Shown here: one piece after another, positions 10,474-21,567 of the stretch
Position numbering within the stretch: the stretch's first letter is position 1
Layout of the letters: every line of letters starts with the position of its first letter
Source: Siphonodentalium dalli
Taxonomy: Eukaryota; Mollusca; Scaphopoda; Gadilida; Siphonodentaliidae
DNA length: 64,000 nucleotides
Direction: 5' to 3'
NCBI GenBank assembly: GCA_032622095.1
Contig: CP136068.1
Span: forward strand, 188,845,309 to 188,909,308
Notes under the pieces: model-generated
The model's database searches: none
Told to the model about the DNA's origin: nothing
What the model saw: the letters and a program-made list of their open reading frames with translations, nothing else
Translations under genes and position numbers: made by a program

Positions 10474-10672
10474 AACAATCTACATACCTGTATAGCAAAC
10501 TGCGAGGGTTGTGGAAACAAAGGCTCACGTGACCCGGATTTCACCATGCTGATACTCTATAATAATTTTGTCTATGTCTTTTAGGTATGAAGCTTGATAA
10601 AACTATAAAAAAAACAAGACATATTGTAATATAAATCTTGTGGATAATAGATCAACAATTTCTATTTCACAG

Positions 10673-11273
10673 CTACCTACTGCAGCGTCTCAATAAGATT
10701 CACCTGACGCTAAGTGCGTCAAGTACGGTTAACATCATAAAAGAAGTTGGGAACTTTACAGAACAGCAGATCATTAAATCAATTTCGACAGGAAATGACG
10801 GAAAGATAAATGGTGGCAATGTTGACCTGCATGTTCGTACTAATGACATAAGGATGAAAAATCATGAGAAGGACTACCATAGTTTTGCTAGTGATTTTAC
10901 TCCATTCAGGATCCTGGAAACGGACTTTGAAACAAACAGTTTTCTAAGTCAACAAAATAAATGTACCACCAATGTTGACAAAACCATAGAATTTGCAAAA
11001 TTTGTGCCGAATGAAAATGAAGTAAGGATATTCCAGCAGACTATGAAATTGTTACTAGCTCGAGACCTCTCTGACAGCATTGATAAAATAGGATGGATGA
11101 AGAGTGTTGTGTCAGATCACATCAGCCACGGACTTGAGGACATCATGTCGAGGAAAAGCGAGTCCATGAGGATGCCAATCCTGCTGAAAAACGAAGCTGG
11201 ATATGAAGACTGCCTCGATATCCTTGACATTTATGTAAACAGGTATCATCGTGGAACAGAAGAGCAGGCAGAG
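10673..11273 (+). pseudogene. Family 2 (DUF6589-like), 5' exon, copy 1
   Basis: The exon starts after 'TTTCACAG' (10672) and ends at 'GGCAGAG|GTAGGT', a consensus donor at 11274. The frame is open throughout (open from 10638) and includes 'KIHLTLSASSTVNIIKEVG', 'NVDLHVRTNDIRMKNHEKDYH' read in parts, and 'RKSESM'. The block of GGNVD-x-HVR-x-NDIRM followed by KD-x-HxFAS resembles the region upstream of the DUF6589 core in transposon-associated proteins. Copy 2 has two stops here, while copy 1 is intact in this exon. However, copy 1 has lost the core exon downstream, so no full product is likely. Confidence 0.6.
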
Positions 11274-11292
11274 GTAGGTCTATCTAATTTGT

Positions 11293-11683
11293 TTAACCCT
11301 TTACCCAACAAACCGGCCAAATAAAGCTTCAACAGCCTAAAATATCTTCGGTCTGTCTCAATAGAACCATACAAATATGGATATCATTGGAACCGGCTCC
11401 TTGACCACATTGTGATAGTTACAGTTAGCCCTGTGCCAATGCATTCTCTAATATATGCGAGTCGACCATAGGTCGCCTCGCATATATAAGAGAATGCATT
11501 GGCCTAAACAAAAATCTTTTTTTAACACTTTTTTACCATTTTTTCTTACATTCTTTAACAATTTTATAATTTGTAATGTGTTAAGCCAATGCATTCTCTT
11601 ATATATGCGAGGCGACCTATGGTCGACTCGCATATATAAGAGAATGCATTGGCAAAGGGCCCTTCTGTTGGGTAAAGGGTTAA
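11293..11683 (+). mobile_element. piggyBac-like MITE (copy 1), full length
   Basis: TTAA at 11293 and 11680 flanks inverted ends 'CCCTTTACCCAACA'. The 383-bp body has two 67-bp palindromes (11436-11502 and 11586-11652) separated by ~80 bp of T-rich sequence. TTAA duplication with CCC-starting termini is the hallmark of piggyBac elements. There is no transposase. It lies just inside the presumed intron of family 2, 20 bp after the donor. The same insertion sits at the matching place in copy 2, so it predates the segmental duplication. Long open frames on both strands here are by-products of the palindromes. Confidence 0.85.
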
Positions 11684-12414
11684 TTTGACATCTTAACCAT
11701 TCATGATGAGAGCAGCACTGATGCAGTATTATCTTGAGCCAGTACATTATCTTAGTAGTATATACATGTATGCAAGTCTCCCATAGAGACCTCGCATATA
11801 TCAGAGTAGGCTTGTGACAGCCTTGCAGGCCTGCAAAATTGAGGCGAACGACAATTCAGTTGGCCTGGAGGTTATCTAAAATGTAAAAGCTGCAAACGAA
11901 AAATAGGTCGTGCCAAAGTTCTATAAATCCAGGTCTTGCGATAACTAATTCTCAGTCTCGGAAATTTTTTGCTCTATCAAGTCCAGAAATTAGACATTCA
12001 AATTTATTACGGTAGTTCAACGAGTTGCCCCTCTGTAGTGTAGTTAATAATACCAGTTGAGTTGTAGCGATTAAAATTATACCAGTTTGTGTATCTCTCC
12101 TGCCAACTTAGGCTATGGTTTATGCATGGGTTACCCAAGGCCAAAAAAAAAATTGTATGTTTTCACTAAGGGAGCGAAAAAAATTAGGGTAGGTACTGAG
12201 GGAATTTATTTTATATATATATTTTTTATATTTTTTATCCAGCTGCAGAAATATTGAACTACCTTGACCGAAGTGAAATAAAATGCCAACTCGTGTTGTG
12301 GGGATAGTATTACTTGAACAACACAGTCGAAATATACATTAACATTGAATAAAATGGTGGTTCACTTGATGTCAAGCAATTGCAGAATGATTATATTAAC
12401 TCTTAATATTATAG
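11684..12414. other. Intron-like non-coding sequence with a deletion junction
   Basis: No coding region. The junction at about 12354/12355 joins sequence homologous to 17904 with sequence homologous to 21508, so 3.6 kb present in copy 2 is missing here. A/T homopolymers occur near 12140-12240. It ends in 'TTAATATTATAG', a plausible acceptor at 12414. Confidence 0.5.
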
Positions 12415-13085
12415 AAGTTTTATTCAAAAGTACATGATAATGTTGTTCATGAAGGATGTAATTCATGAAGGTGATATTGTGAGAGTGAACATTGCACTCA
12501 AACTGATGATTCCACATTTCTATGCACATTCTGCTGCCTCCAAATATTTAGTTGAGTGTCTAGATTATATTTTGAAAACTGAAATTTTGTTACCAAATGA
12601 GACATCAATTAAGATCAGAACTAGTTCATTTGTTAACCCACATGGGAGGAACGGATGCAATAAGCCGATGGACATTGAAAAAGAAAACCAAGTGAAAGAA
12701 TTAAAATCGCTCATAAAGTGCCTAGGTGCGAATAAAACGGAAAATTCTATTGTAAACGTCTGTAAAGCAGCCCCTTTAATAGCAGAAATCACAGAAATTG
12801 TTGATCAACAGCTGGGTATCCAAAACTACTCAACAACACATGAGGAGATCTGACCATGAAGACATGACCACAGTTATTAATGAGTTTATGCGGATAAAAC
12901 CTTTTTGCCTGCAACCATGATGAAGTCTTGCTACATACGAAAACACATTTTACAATGTATTTTGTGAACTGATGAACTAAAAAGATCGTTTTAGTTCTAA
13001 AGTTATGGCGACGGTAGCAAGACTTAAGAGGAATCTCCCAATTGATCTGGATTTGAACCTGGATGTGGATGAAGAGGAAGGTTAA
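12415..13085 (+). pseudogene. Family 2 (DUF6589-like), C-terminal exon, copy 1
   Basis: The frame from 12434 to 12853 encodes 139 residues with 'ALKLMIPHFYAHSAASKY', 'ECLDYILKTEILLP', 'SSFVNPHG' and 'LGANKTENSIVNVCKAAPLI', in the order I recall for the C-terminal half of DUF6589-type proteins. After the stop at 12851-12853 the coding sense continues in a shifted frame ('DHEDMTTVINEFMRIKPFCLQ'), with further breaks, to an acidic terminus 'DLDLNLDVDEEEG' and TAA at 13083-13085. The same breaks occur in copy 2 (four residue differences in 139), so the gene was probably already dead before duplication. Confidence 0.65.
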
Positions 13086-13526
13086 ATATAAGCCTTATCA
13101 TAATCACACTGAATCACCCACACACATACTCTTCAATTTGCCACCTCTCTAGTTGACAAGGACTCTCTCTCTGGCAGACAAGGCCGTCTCATGACCAGAA
13201 TGGGTATGACTTTCACACACGCTACCTATTTGAATGCCACCGTGACATTTCTTCTATTCCAGTTACATATTCCAAGTCACTGATGCTCATAATGGAAGAT
13301 GAATGCATAAAAAACGCGACAGCACTCTTGTTTTTCAAAAGATTGTTATAATCAATGAAAAATTACCTATTTCTGACTATGCTGTGCAGATAAAATGACA
13401 AAGCCGCCGATTTGGCATTGTTTGCACCACCGATCTGGCCAACTGTTGACCTGTTTTACCAACTTTTGTTGCACTCATGGGATATAGCATCCACATTAAT
13501 AGGCCAATTTTCGCCACGTGTTTCAA
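13086..13526. other. 3' flank of family 2, non-coding, end of duplication copy 1
   Basis: No gene is visible. The segment is nearly identical to 22239-22679. Similarity stops at 'GTGTTTCAA' (13526), exactly where the ankyrin-gene fragment begins. Confidence 0.5.
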
Positions 13527-13703
13527 CCACGAGAAGCTGCTGTAATCAGACATGAATTTCCCTCGTTATCTCTCGCATTCACATCAAATCCACAAAGAAT
13601 CAAAAACTTAGTCAAGTTATTGTTTGGAATGGAGAAACCAAATCCTAGGTCTGCTGCCTCTTCAGATTCTTTATCTAAAGCCAAATGAAGCAGAGTCCTT
13701 CCA
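13527..13703 (-). pseudogene. Fem-1-like ankyrin-repeat gene fragment
   Basis: Read on the minus strand, the ~59-codon open stretch includes 'GRTLLHLALDKE', 'NNNLTKFLILCGFDVNARDN' and 'EGNSCLITAASRG', ending in TGA at 13525-13523. The LLHLA and CG-x-DVNA-x-D-x-EGN-x-x-L motifs are ankyrin-repeat consensus. The spacing with an inserted loop before the second helix is what I recall from the C-terminal ankyrin repeats of Fem-1 family substrate receptors of CUL2 ubiquitin ligases. The piece has no start, no domain ends and no flanking gene. It fills exactly the interval between the two duplication copies, suggesting filler DNA captured at the breakpoint. Confidence 0.65.
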
Positions 13704-14127
13704 TGTACAGATGAATTTTATGGGATGTATTGGACATATCATGGATGGATCCGGTCTCCGCGACATCTTGGAGTATATTTACGCATCCAATGCAGTTTAT
13801 CATATCTTGACGGGAAAAGCATGTTCTCGTGCCATTCGTGGGCATTTCATTGTTGATGCAGCCCTGAACGCACTAGTTCTCTCTGAAGCACTTGGAGTGG
13901 CACCTGCTGTGTTTGTGAAAACCGAAGCTAGCAATAGTTTTGAAGAGAATCCCACAGAACAGCCAATGCAATCAGGGAATAGATATAAATCGGATTGTGA
14001 AGAAATACTCACCAGTCTTCTTAACGGCGACATTACAGCACAGGATATACATGTAACAGCATCTGATATGCTATCTGATATCATGAAGGCACTCCAAGAT
14101 ACAAAGGCAACACTAACAGTAATATAA
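13699..14127 (+). pseudogene. Family 1, C-terminal part (copy 2), 5'-truncated
   Basis: This repeats 7575-8003 with five residue changes, from 'FHVQMNFMGCIGHIMDG' to TAA at 14125-14127. Everything upstream of FHVQM is missing. An open frame beginning at ATG 13624 runs through the antisense ankyrin piece into this remnant. That chimeric frame (167 codons) is an accident of the junction, not evidence of a gene. A possible polyadenylation signal is at 14221. Confidence 0.7.
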
Positions 14128-14383
14128 CAAAATCACATTTATATACGACACACCATAATTTATCTCTGAAAGTGTATACCCAGAAAAGCTCTTATTTCTG
14201 ATTTAGGTAAAATATATTATAATAAAGATTCCATTTTCGGAAGAAAAAAATTCTAAACCAACAAGGATTGTGTAAATTTACTAAAAGAAGCCACAATATT
14301 ATATTCAATAAACAAAATATAAGCACCAAAATATCAAGTGTGTCGAACATATAATGCCTCAACTGATACTTGTCGACTTCCGT

Positions 14384-14488
14384 GTTTGAAAATGACCATT
14401 GATCCACCGTGAAGCTGGTTTGACAATCAGGGCATTATACTCTGACTGTCAACCCAGCTTCACAGTGGATCAATGGTCCGTCTCAAAC
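14384..14488. repeat. 105-nt hairpin (copy 2)
   Basis: Duplicate of the hairpin at 8266-8370. Both arms and the loop are the same as in copy 1, although flanking sequence shows substitutions and small indels. Confidence 0.7.
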
Positions 14489-15130
14489 CGCCGTTATTCT
14501 GAATTCTATTGAAAAATGTTATTGTAATACAATAACTTTTTGTCAATATCAGCCCACGTAACTGGCTGCAACAATCAGTAATGCTGAAGAAAACCGGTCA
14601 AGGAAAATGGTTGCCATTGTGGACTGCCAAAGACAACAAAATCTGAATTAAGAGGGATGAAAGATTCATTATCGCTGCTTAGATGCTCATGATTTTAAGT
14701 AAATTGTTCATGTAGTTACTAAAAACAAAATAAACTCAATACGATTTTATGTGTGGGTAATATTATTTGGCAATGTCAAGTGGTAAAATTTCAACTTTAT
14801 AAAACAATTTGTCAAACTCCATCGTGAATAACAAAATGAATCAAGTAAAATATTATGATGGCAATATATTCATACTTATATTCATACTTCTTCTGGAAGG
14901 ACTATACTGACTGCCAACATGATGGGAGATTCTTGGGAACCTGACGATACCTAGAAAAAACATTGTGCATGGTTTAAATATTATATTATACATGACTTAC
15001 GATAGTCTTATTTTCCATGAAAACATACATGCATTATAGCAGCTTATGTTTCCACAACCCTCACAAAAAGGACTTGCAACGAACTGAATGTGTGCTCTTT
15101 TACATGGGTTGCACTATATAATGGTTTGGA

Positions 15131-15223
15131 GTTGACTATACCAAAAAATTGGTCCACGAGGAAGAATAGTCCACGAGCTGCAGACTATTCCTCTTCGAAG
15201 ACCACTATTTTGGCATAGTCAAC
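15131..15223. repeat. 93-nt hairpin (copy 2)
   Basis: Duplicate of 9014-9106 with the same arms and loop. The surrounding spacer (14489-16347) is non-coding and otherwise unremarkable. Confidence 0.7.
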
Positions 15224-16347
15224 GATGATACATTCATTATTTATTATATTATATCGAACATTGGTGTCAATTCTCTCACAATTTCTGTGTCGGAAATTGT
15301 CATATTTTTATTTACTGTGAATATTGAAAATTGGTCTCAGATTTTACAATTACGGCAACCTTTGACAATGGCAGAAGAGTATAACTGTTGATCTTAGTTA
15401 CATATAACAGCATATCTTCATGATTCAAGGAATTATTTCTATAAATACGTCATTAGCAAAGACATTTTGGCAAACTTTTAGAAAACTGGGATTACAAAAT
15501 TAGGACTGATCGCTTGCCAGCTAAAGAGACAAACAATTAAATACATTAGATAGCTATGATCGGACATTTGTAAGATCATTACAATTCACCAAAAATTATG
15601 ATATACCGATTATTGCAACAAATATCATAGAATGTATAGTTTCAAATTTGGCCGTATATCTTCAAGCGGCAACTCGACTGCTCGAAATGAGTTTGTCACT
15701 ATAAATAGAAAATGTGTAGTAGGCATCTAGGAATCCTATTGGGGTACTATCGTATCGTAAAATAGTATAGCAATGTGAAGCCAATCAGAATGCGAGAAAG
15801 TCATGTGAGATATAATATTGTGCAATAGTGTAACCCTATATTTTTCTTTTAATAGTGTAATCCTACTTCACAATGACATTGAACAATATAACAGACTTTC
15901 AAATACTAGACCAGATTTTATTTCCTCACATTATCCATGTTTATTCCATATTTATATATCTACATAAATAGAATTGAAATTAACTTTAAAAGACTATATA
16001 GATTCAATTCTTACAATCATTTTATGCAGGAAAAGTTCATATAATGTATTTAAAGATTGCCCTTGGATCCCTGGGCATTTAAAAGTATTGTAGATACAAA
16101 CCACATAATATAGCACTACATGTAACAAGAGGAAATCATCGCTTCAATACATACAATCTACATACCTGTATAGCAAACTGGGAGGGTTGTGGAAACAAAG
16201 GCTCACATGACCCGGATTTCACCATGCTGATACTCTATAATAATTCTGTCTGTCTTTTAGGTATGCAGCTTGATAAAACTATAAAAAAACAAGACATATT
16301 GTAATATAAATCTTGTGGATAATAGATCAACAATTTCTATTTCACAG

Positions 16348-16945
16348 CTACTGTAGCGTCTCAATAAGATTCACCTGACGGTAAGTGCGTCAAGTAAAGT
16401 TAACATCATAAAATAATTTGGGAACTTTACAGAACAGTAGATCATTAAATCAATTTCGACAGGAAATGACGGAAAGATAAATGGTGACAATGTTGACCTG
16501 CATGTTCGTACTAATGACATAAGGATGAAAAATCACGAGAAGGACTACCATAGTTTTGCTAGTGATTTTACTCCATTCAGGATCCTGGAAACAGACTTTG
16601 AAACAAACAGTTTTCTAAGTCAACAAAATAAATGTACCACCAATGTTGACAAAACCATAGAATTTGCCAAATTTGTGCCGAATGGAAATGAAGTAAGGAT
16701 ATACCAGCAGACTATGAAATTGTTACTAGCTCGAGACCTCTCTGACAGCATTGATAAAATAGGATGGACGAAGAGTGTTGTGTCAGATCACATCAGCCAC
16801 GGACTTGAGGACATCATGTCGAGGAAAAGCGAGTCCATGAGGATGCAAATCCTGCTGAAAAACGAAGCTGGATATGAAGACTGCCTCGATATCCTAGACA
16901 TTTATGTAGAACAGGTATCATCGTGGTGCAGAAAAGCAGGCAGAG
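16348..16945 (+). pseudogene. Family 2 (DUF6589-like), 5' exon, copy 2
   Basis: The exon begins after 'TTTCACAG' (16347) and ends before GT at 16946, as in copy 1. It carries a 4-base loss near the start, an in-frame TAA near 16414 (copy 1 reads GAA) and a TAG near 16438 (copy 1 reads CAG). A one-base insertion near 16908 shifts the end of the frame. The open part is 16525-16959, 144 codons. This exon is therefore clearly non-functional although the downstream core exon survives in this copy. Confidence 0.65.
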
Positions 16946-16964
16946 GTAGGTCTATCTAATTTTT

Positions 16965-17354
16965 TTAACCCTTTACCCAACAAACCGGCCAAATAAAGCT
17001 TCAACAGCCTAAAATATCTTCGGTCTGTCTCAATAGAACCATACTAATATGGATATCATTGGAACCGGCTCCTTGACCACATTGTGATAGTTACAGTTAG
17101 CCCTGTGCCAATGCATTCTCTAATATATGCGAGTCGACCATAGGTCGCCTCGCATATATAAGAGAATGCATTGGCCTAAACAAAAATCTTTTTTTAACAC
17201 TTTTTACCATTTTTTCTTACATTCTTTAACAATTTTATAATTTGTAATGTGTTAAGCCAATGCATTCTCTTATATATGCGAGGCGACCTATGGTCGACTC
17301 GCATATATAAGAGAATGCATTGGCACAGGGCCCTTCTGTTGGGTAAAGGGTTAA
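16965..17354 (+). mobile_element. piggyBac-like MITE (copy 2)
   Basis: This is the same insertion as 11293-11683, with TTAA at 16965 and 17351, the same inverted ends, and palindromes at 17108-17174 and 17257-17323. Because both duplication copies carry it at one position, it was inserted before they separated. Confidence 0.85.
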
Positions 17355-17904
17355 TTTGACATCTTAACCATTCATGATGAGAGCAGCACTGGTTCAGTAT
17401 TATCTTGAGCCAGTACATTATCTTAGTAGTATATACATGTATGCAAGTCTCCCATAGAGACCTCACATATATCAGAGTAGGCTTGTGACAGCCTTGCAGG
17501 CCTGCAAAATTGAGGCGAACGACAATTCAGTTGGCCTGGAGGTTATCTAAAATGTAAAAGCTGCAAACGAAAAATAGGTCGTGCCAAAGTTCTATAAATC
17601 CAGGTCTTGCGATAACTAATTCTCAGTCTCGGAAATTTTTTGCTCTATCAAGTCCAGAAATTAGACATTCAAATGTATTACGGTAGTTCAATCAGTTGCC
17701 CATCTGTATGTTTCCGCTAAGAGAGCGAAAAAAATTAGGGTAGGTACTAAGGGAATTTATTTTATATATATGTTTTTATATTTTTTATCCAGCTGCAGAA
17801 ATATTGAACTACCTTGACCGAAGTGAAATAAAATGCCAACTCGTGTTGTGGGGAAAGTATTACTTGAACAACACAGTGGACATATACATTAAAATTGAAT
17901 AAAA

Positions 17905-19426
17905 GATCAAACTTACTTTATGCCTAAGTGTGTATTTTATTATTCACATGAGTGACATACATGTACCGCATTTTCATTATTTTGGCTATAAACGTGGTAC
18001 GAAATTGATGTCACTGACTATAAGAATTTACCCATAATACCAATATTATGCCGGTACTTGTATTGTGACGACTACATCCCATTGTCTGTAGATAGCCAGT
18101 ACACTCACCTACCGGTAGCATGCCTGGGTTTCACCCACCAAGCATGTATGGTTTTTGGAAACAGTAGCTACATGTATACCCACCCCTAACATGTGTGGTG
18201 ATAACCTCTTTACATGTATACAGATACAAACCCACCATGTCTGTTTATAATGTTCCATAAGTCCCAAACAAGGCATAGAGCAGGCCTCATATCCACTCTC
18301 AGGAAATTAAAATCTCAAAATCATAGCCATCAATCCACAACCCAACACACACATGTTTTTTGTTAACTATTGAGGCAGTTTCATGGTTTACTTTTCACAG
18401 GGATATGTTAGAAACTATGTGTTTTGCACACTAATGATCATCAATATTTATGACATTGGCATAAAGCGCAAACCAGGAGAATGAAAGATAGGTAACAAAT
18501 AATTTTGAAACATGCAGGCCTGGCCTGCACGATGCTTATTCCAGTCAGCACATTTTTTTAAATTGATGGCTCGGCAGTCTATAAAGGCTGCCAGTGCCAA
18601 CAAAATACAAGAATATCACACATTATCCATTTTCAGGTTAGATAATAGAGACCTGCGAATATTCTAGATTTGATTCGATGTCGATATCGGGCACCCGATT
18701 CGAGATCGACACCGAATCGCTCCGCTGATTGGGGATATTTTCGAATCGGTGTTGAAGCACAAGGTTGCTAACGTGCATGTAGGTAATTTCGAATGCATGC
18801 CATTCAGAATAGATTTGCATTATGCAAAATATGTGCTTCAGTTGCAACCCGTGATGGTGATCAATCGCTGCATACATTTATTATCTGTATCGACACTATG
18901 TAACTTTTCTATACGGTGTGTGATCGCTAGATGCAGAATTAAATTGATTACCTTATGTTTAAAACTTCAGATAATCAATACTGTTTATATGAATAAAATT
19001 CAGCTGCTATTATGTGCGACAAAACATAGATTGAAGCAAAATAAAAGGAAAAAAACAAAAACTTAAACAAGAGTATAACTACCAGTAGGGCGTAGCAAAA
19101 TATGTCCGTGGTAATTTCAATGAAGAGCCATAACTCTTTTGAAAATTGGCTTACATACTAACATACCAAATTTCATTCTATTCAGATTTACTAAATTATT
19201 ACCCAGAAACAAAATAAGTGAACGGAGGTACAAAGAAGGCAATAACATAATTAATAAGTATTTTTTCACAACCTACATGTAGGCATATAAAAATAAAATA
19301 AAAGTCCAAATGCAGCTCCTATTTTCTGTCGTCTGTTAGGGGAAATGCAAAGATATATTATTCATCTTTGCCTAAGCAAAAGTCCATCTCAGGTTTAATG
19401 ACCTAAGTATTTAATATCTTATTCAG
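17905..19426. other. Intron-like non-coding, unique to copy 2
   Basis: No gene. 18668-18717 contains an imperfect inverted repeat around 'GATTCGATGTCGATATCGGG'. Around 19117-19210 the text 'GAGCCATAACTCTTTTGAAA' resembles a repeat phrase I associate with dispersed mollusc repeats. The segment ends at 'ATCTTATTCAG', an acceptor at 19426. Confidence 0.45.
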
Positions 19427-19596
19427 GGGATGATTTGAACAATATCAAACTTCGAATTGGAGGCGATCAATTGACGAGAGTTCGGCTTCAGGTAGCAAAC
19501 TGCTTGCGACTGGGAGCACACACAGCAACCGAAAGATTTGACTGTCTGGAACCTATTATAGTGGGACTTTCCCACACCAATATGGACTTCTGGGGG
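19427..19596 (+). pseudogene. Family 2 exon with the DUF6589 core motif
   Basis: The exon is bounded by 'TTATTCAG' (19426) and a donor at about 19597 ('GGG|GTAAAT'). It is open in one frame and reads 'KLRIGGDQLTRVRLQVANC', 'TATERFDCLEPIIVG' and 'SHTNMDFW'. The order GDQLT-x-x-R, then ERF/DRL-x-x-L-x-P-I-I, then H-x-x-MxF is the DUF6589 signature as I know it. The start TTG of the open frame is not a real initiator; this is an internal exon. No stop or shift is visible within it. It is the only copy in the window, since duplication copy 1 has lost it. Confidence 0.65.
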
Positions 19597-21338
19597 GTAA
19601 ATATTCTACCACCCCCTCCCCGAGTAGATGAATATCCTACACACAAGTATTTTAATAGAAGCACCACAGAGACAAATATGGCATATTTTTCCCCTCTCGA
19701 TAACCTTGTAACAGGGTCTGGTGAAACATATGTTGGTTTTGATTTCACATGAGTAGCAGTCATCCAATCAAAACTTGCATAATTTATTTCCACCCATTGA
19801 ATAAGATCACTTATAGCAAGCTTAATATGACTCCAAATGGTGGCCTGTTGATAGACCAACATGATTACATGGAAGAAGGGATTTCCACTTAAGATGGGTG
19901 GTGTCCACATATTTTAGAGTCAACAGGATTCAATACCAAACTGAACAATTTGGGTCCTGTCAGGTTAAAATGTGACAATCTGTTGACAACGTTGTTAACA
20001 TTTGTATTTTAATTTGTGTATACATTGTAATAGTATATTCTGAAGCGGCAGCCATGTAAATGTCTTGTAATAATTTCTACCCACCGAGGAAGGCTTTGAC
20101 CGAAAGCTTTGGAAACGATTAAAAAAAACATAAATAAATCCTACCCCACAAGAAAACGGGAAACATGTTTGTGATAACATACAAGAAAAAGATAATCAAA
20201 TTTATTGTTTGGCACTGCGTAGAAACGACAAGCGTATGGGAATATGTCAACACTTGATGACAAAATTCAAGAACTTTCCAGCACCTTAGAGTATTTGAGG
20301 AAAAACTCAATGACTTTCAAAATCCAAATTCAAGCACTTTCAAGATATTGAAACACCTGTATGAACTCTGTATGAATGGCAATTGTAGTAAATGACATAC
20401 ACTATATATCAAGATTCGCAACTTGTTAAGTTTACATCATCAGTAATACGTGCTATAAAAATATAAAAACCCGAGGCCTCAGAGCATGTTTAATAATTTA
20501 GAACTGCAGGCTGCCATGAGCATGAAACTCCTAAATTCATTCATTTCCTACATGATTTACTCGTATTTGCAGACTCATTATGGAAACATACATGTACATG
20601 TAATAAATAAATAAATACACTACAGACATTTTGAAACTTTCATAATTTTATTCAAATTCAAACATCCAGTGTCAATATAACATTTACAAACAGAGCCCCC
20701 ATGCATGTCTTGCAAGTATAGTAAAATTGCCTCACATAAGTATTTCTTCCTCCGGGTAAGAGATTTGGGATAGTGACGAGTTAAAAAAACAAATTTGAGT
20801 TATGGCACAATGCGTAAAAGTATCTATGGACAGACGAACGAGTGGTCAATCCAGACATCGACATTATGAATGACTGTATCATACTGTTATGGGTACATAT
20901 GAACATTATCTTAACCTCTGGATAATTCTATTTTTTACCCTTCTGGTTGACCTTTACGAAATTGTGGAGAATCACCCATGTACTGACGTAGTATGTACAT
21001 GTAAAACCATTAACCTGCCCGCCCCTATCCCGACGACACCATCCATTTTCATTTTTATTGATTTTGCAAAAAAAGGTGTGATACCCTCTTTGTTAACCGA
21101 AGAGACAGAACCGAACCTACTACTAAACCAGAAATTATAACACACTTAAATCACTAACAGCTACATAAATAGCAGTTTATGTTTTACTAAATTTTTAATA
21201 TCTATATATTAGGGTTGCCAAAAATGAGTTTTCAGAATCAAGTAATCAACTGTTATGGTCGATTGATTGTTCATATAAGCATAGTATAACCTGCCTGATA
21301 TTGGTCATTGCTATGAAAGATGATTAATTTTTTTTCAG
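19597..21338. other. Intron-like non-coding, unique to copy 2
   Basis: No gene is recognised. An 83-codon frame at 20889-21140 has a hydrophobic start but no known motif. At about 20080-20120, 'CCGAGGAAGGCTTTGACCGA' resembles the 'GAAGGCTT..CCGAAA' stem found in tails of some retroelements, a weak hint only. It ends in a T-rich tract and CAG at 21338. Confidence 0.4.
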
Positions 21339-21559
21339 GAGACTGAGAGAAATCAAAACTGCAAGTGAACAATACCAACATCATAACAGTAGTACCGATA
21401 GAACACAACTTTGCCTGTTGGAACATTGAGTATGAGGGCAAGACAGTCAAATTAAAATTACCATTGGAGCACTTACCAAAAGGAATGAATGTGAAAGTAA
21501 ATTTCAATGGTGGTTCACTTGATGTCAAGCAATTGCAGAATGATTATATTAACTCTTAA
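21339..21559 (+). other. Short open frame after a splice acceptor, unrecognised
   Basis: After 'TTTTTTTTCAG' (21338) a frame is open from 21347 to TAA at 21557-21559, including 'VPIEHNFACWNIEYEGKTV' and 'LEHLPKGMNVKVNFNGGSLD'. No family is recognised. It may be a family 2 exon, possibly ending at a donor near 21497 ('GTGAAA|GTAAAT'), or a remnant of something else. Its 3' part (from 21508) is also present in copy 1 at 12355. Confidence 0.35.
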
Positions 21560-21567
21560 TATTATAG

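Larger units (their letters stand above)
8371..10672. other. Spacer between family 1 and family 2, non-coding
   Basis: No coding region is visible apart from short accidental frames. It holds the 93-nt hairpin at 9014-9106, the extra segment at 10021-10473, and, just before the next exon, a weak pyrimidine tract ending 'TCTATTTCACAG' (3' splice site at 10672). A run of Cs with CACCC repeats lies at 10240-10262. Confidence 0.5.
7575..13526 (+). repeat. Direct segmental duplication, copy 1
   Basis: Sequence from 'TTCCATGTACAGATG' at 7575 to 'CGTGTTTCAA' at 13526 is repeated in the same order and strand at 13699-22679, with scattered substitutions and small indels. Relative to copy 2, this copy lacks 3.6 kb (17905-21507 of copy 2; junction at 12354/12355). 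It has an extra ~450 bp at 10021-10473 and ~110 bp near 12025-12135. The unit carries the end of family 1, a ~2.7-kb spacer and the family 2 gene. The two copies differ at 5 of about 141 residues in the family 1 C-terminus. Confidence 0.9.

Noticed and set aside
11448-11747. Overlapping open frames on both strands (77-99 codons)
   Set aside because: They are read through the MITE palindromes, whose two strands give the same peptide; not genes.
18638-19066. Open frames on both strands near 18.6-19.1 kb
   Set aside because: They overlap antisense to each other, are low in complexity and sit in an intron-like interval between family 2 exons.
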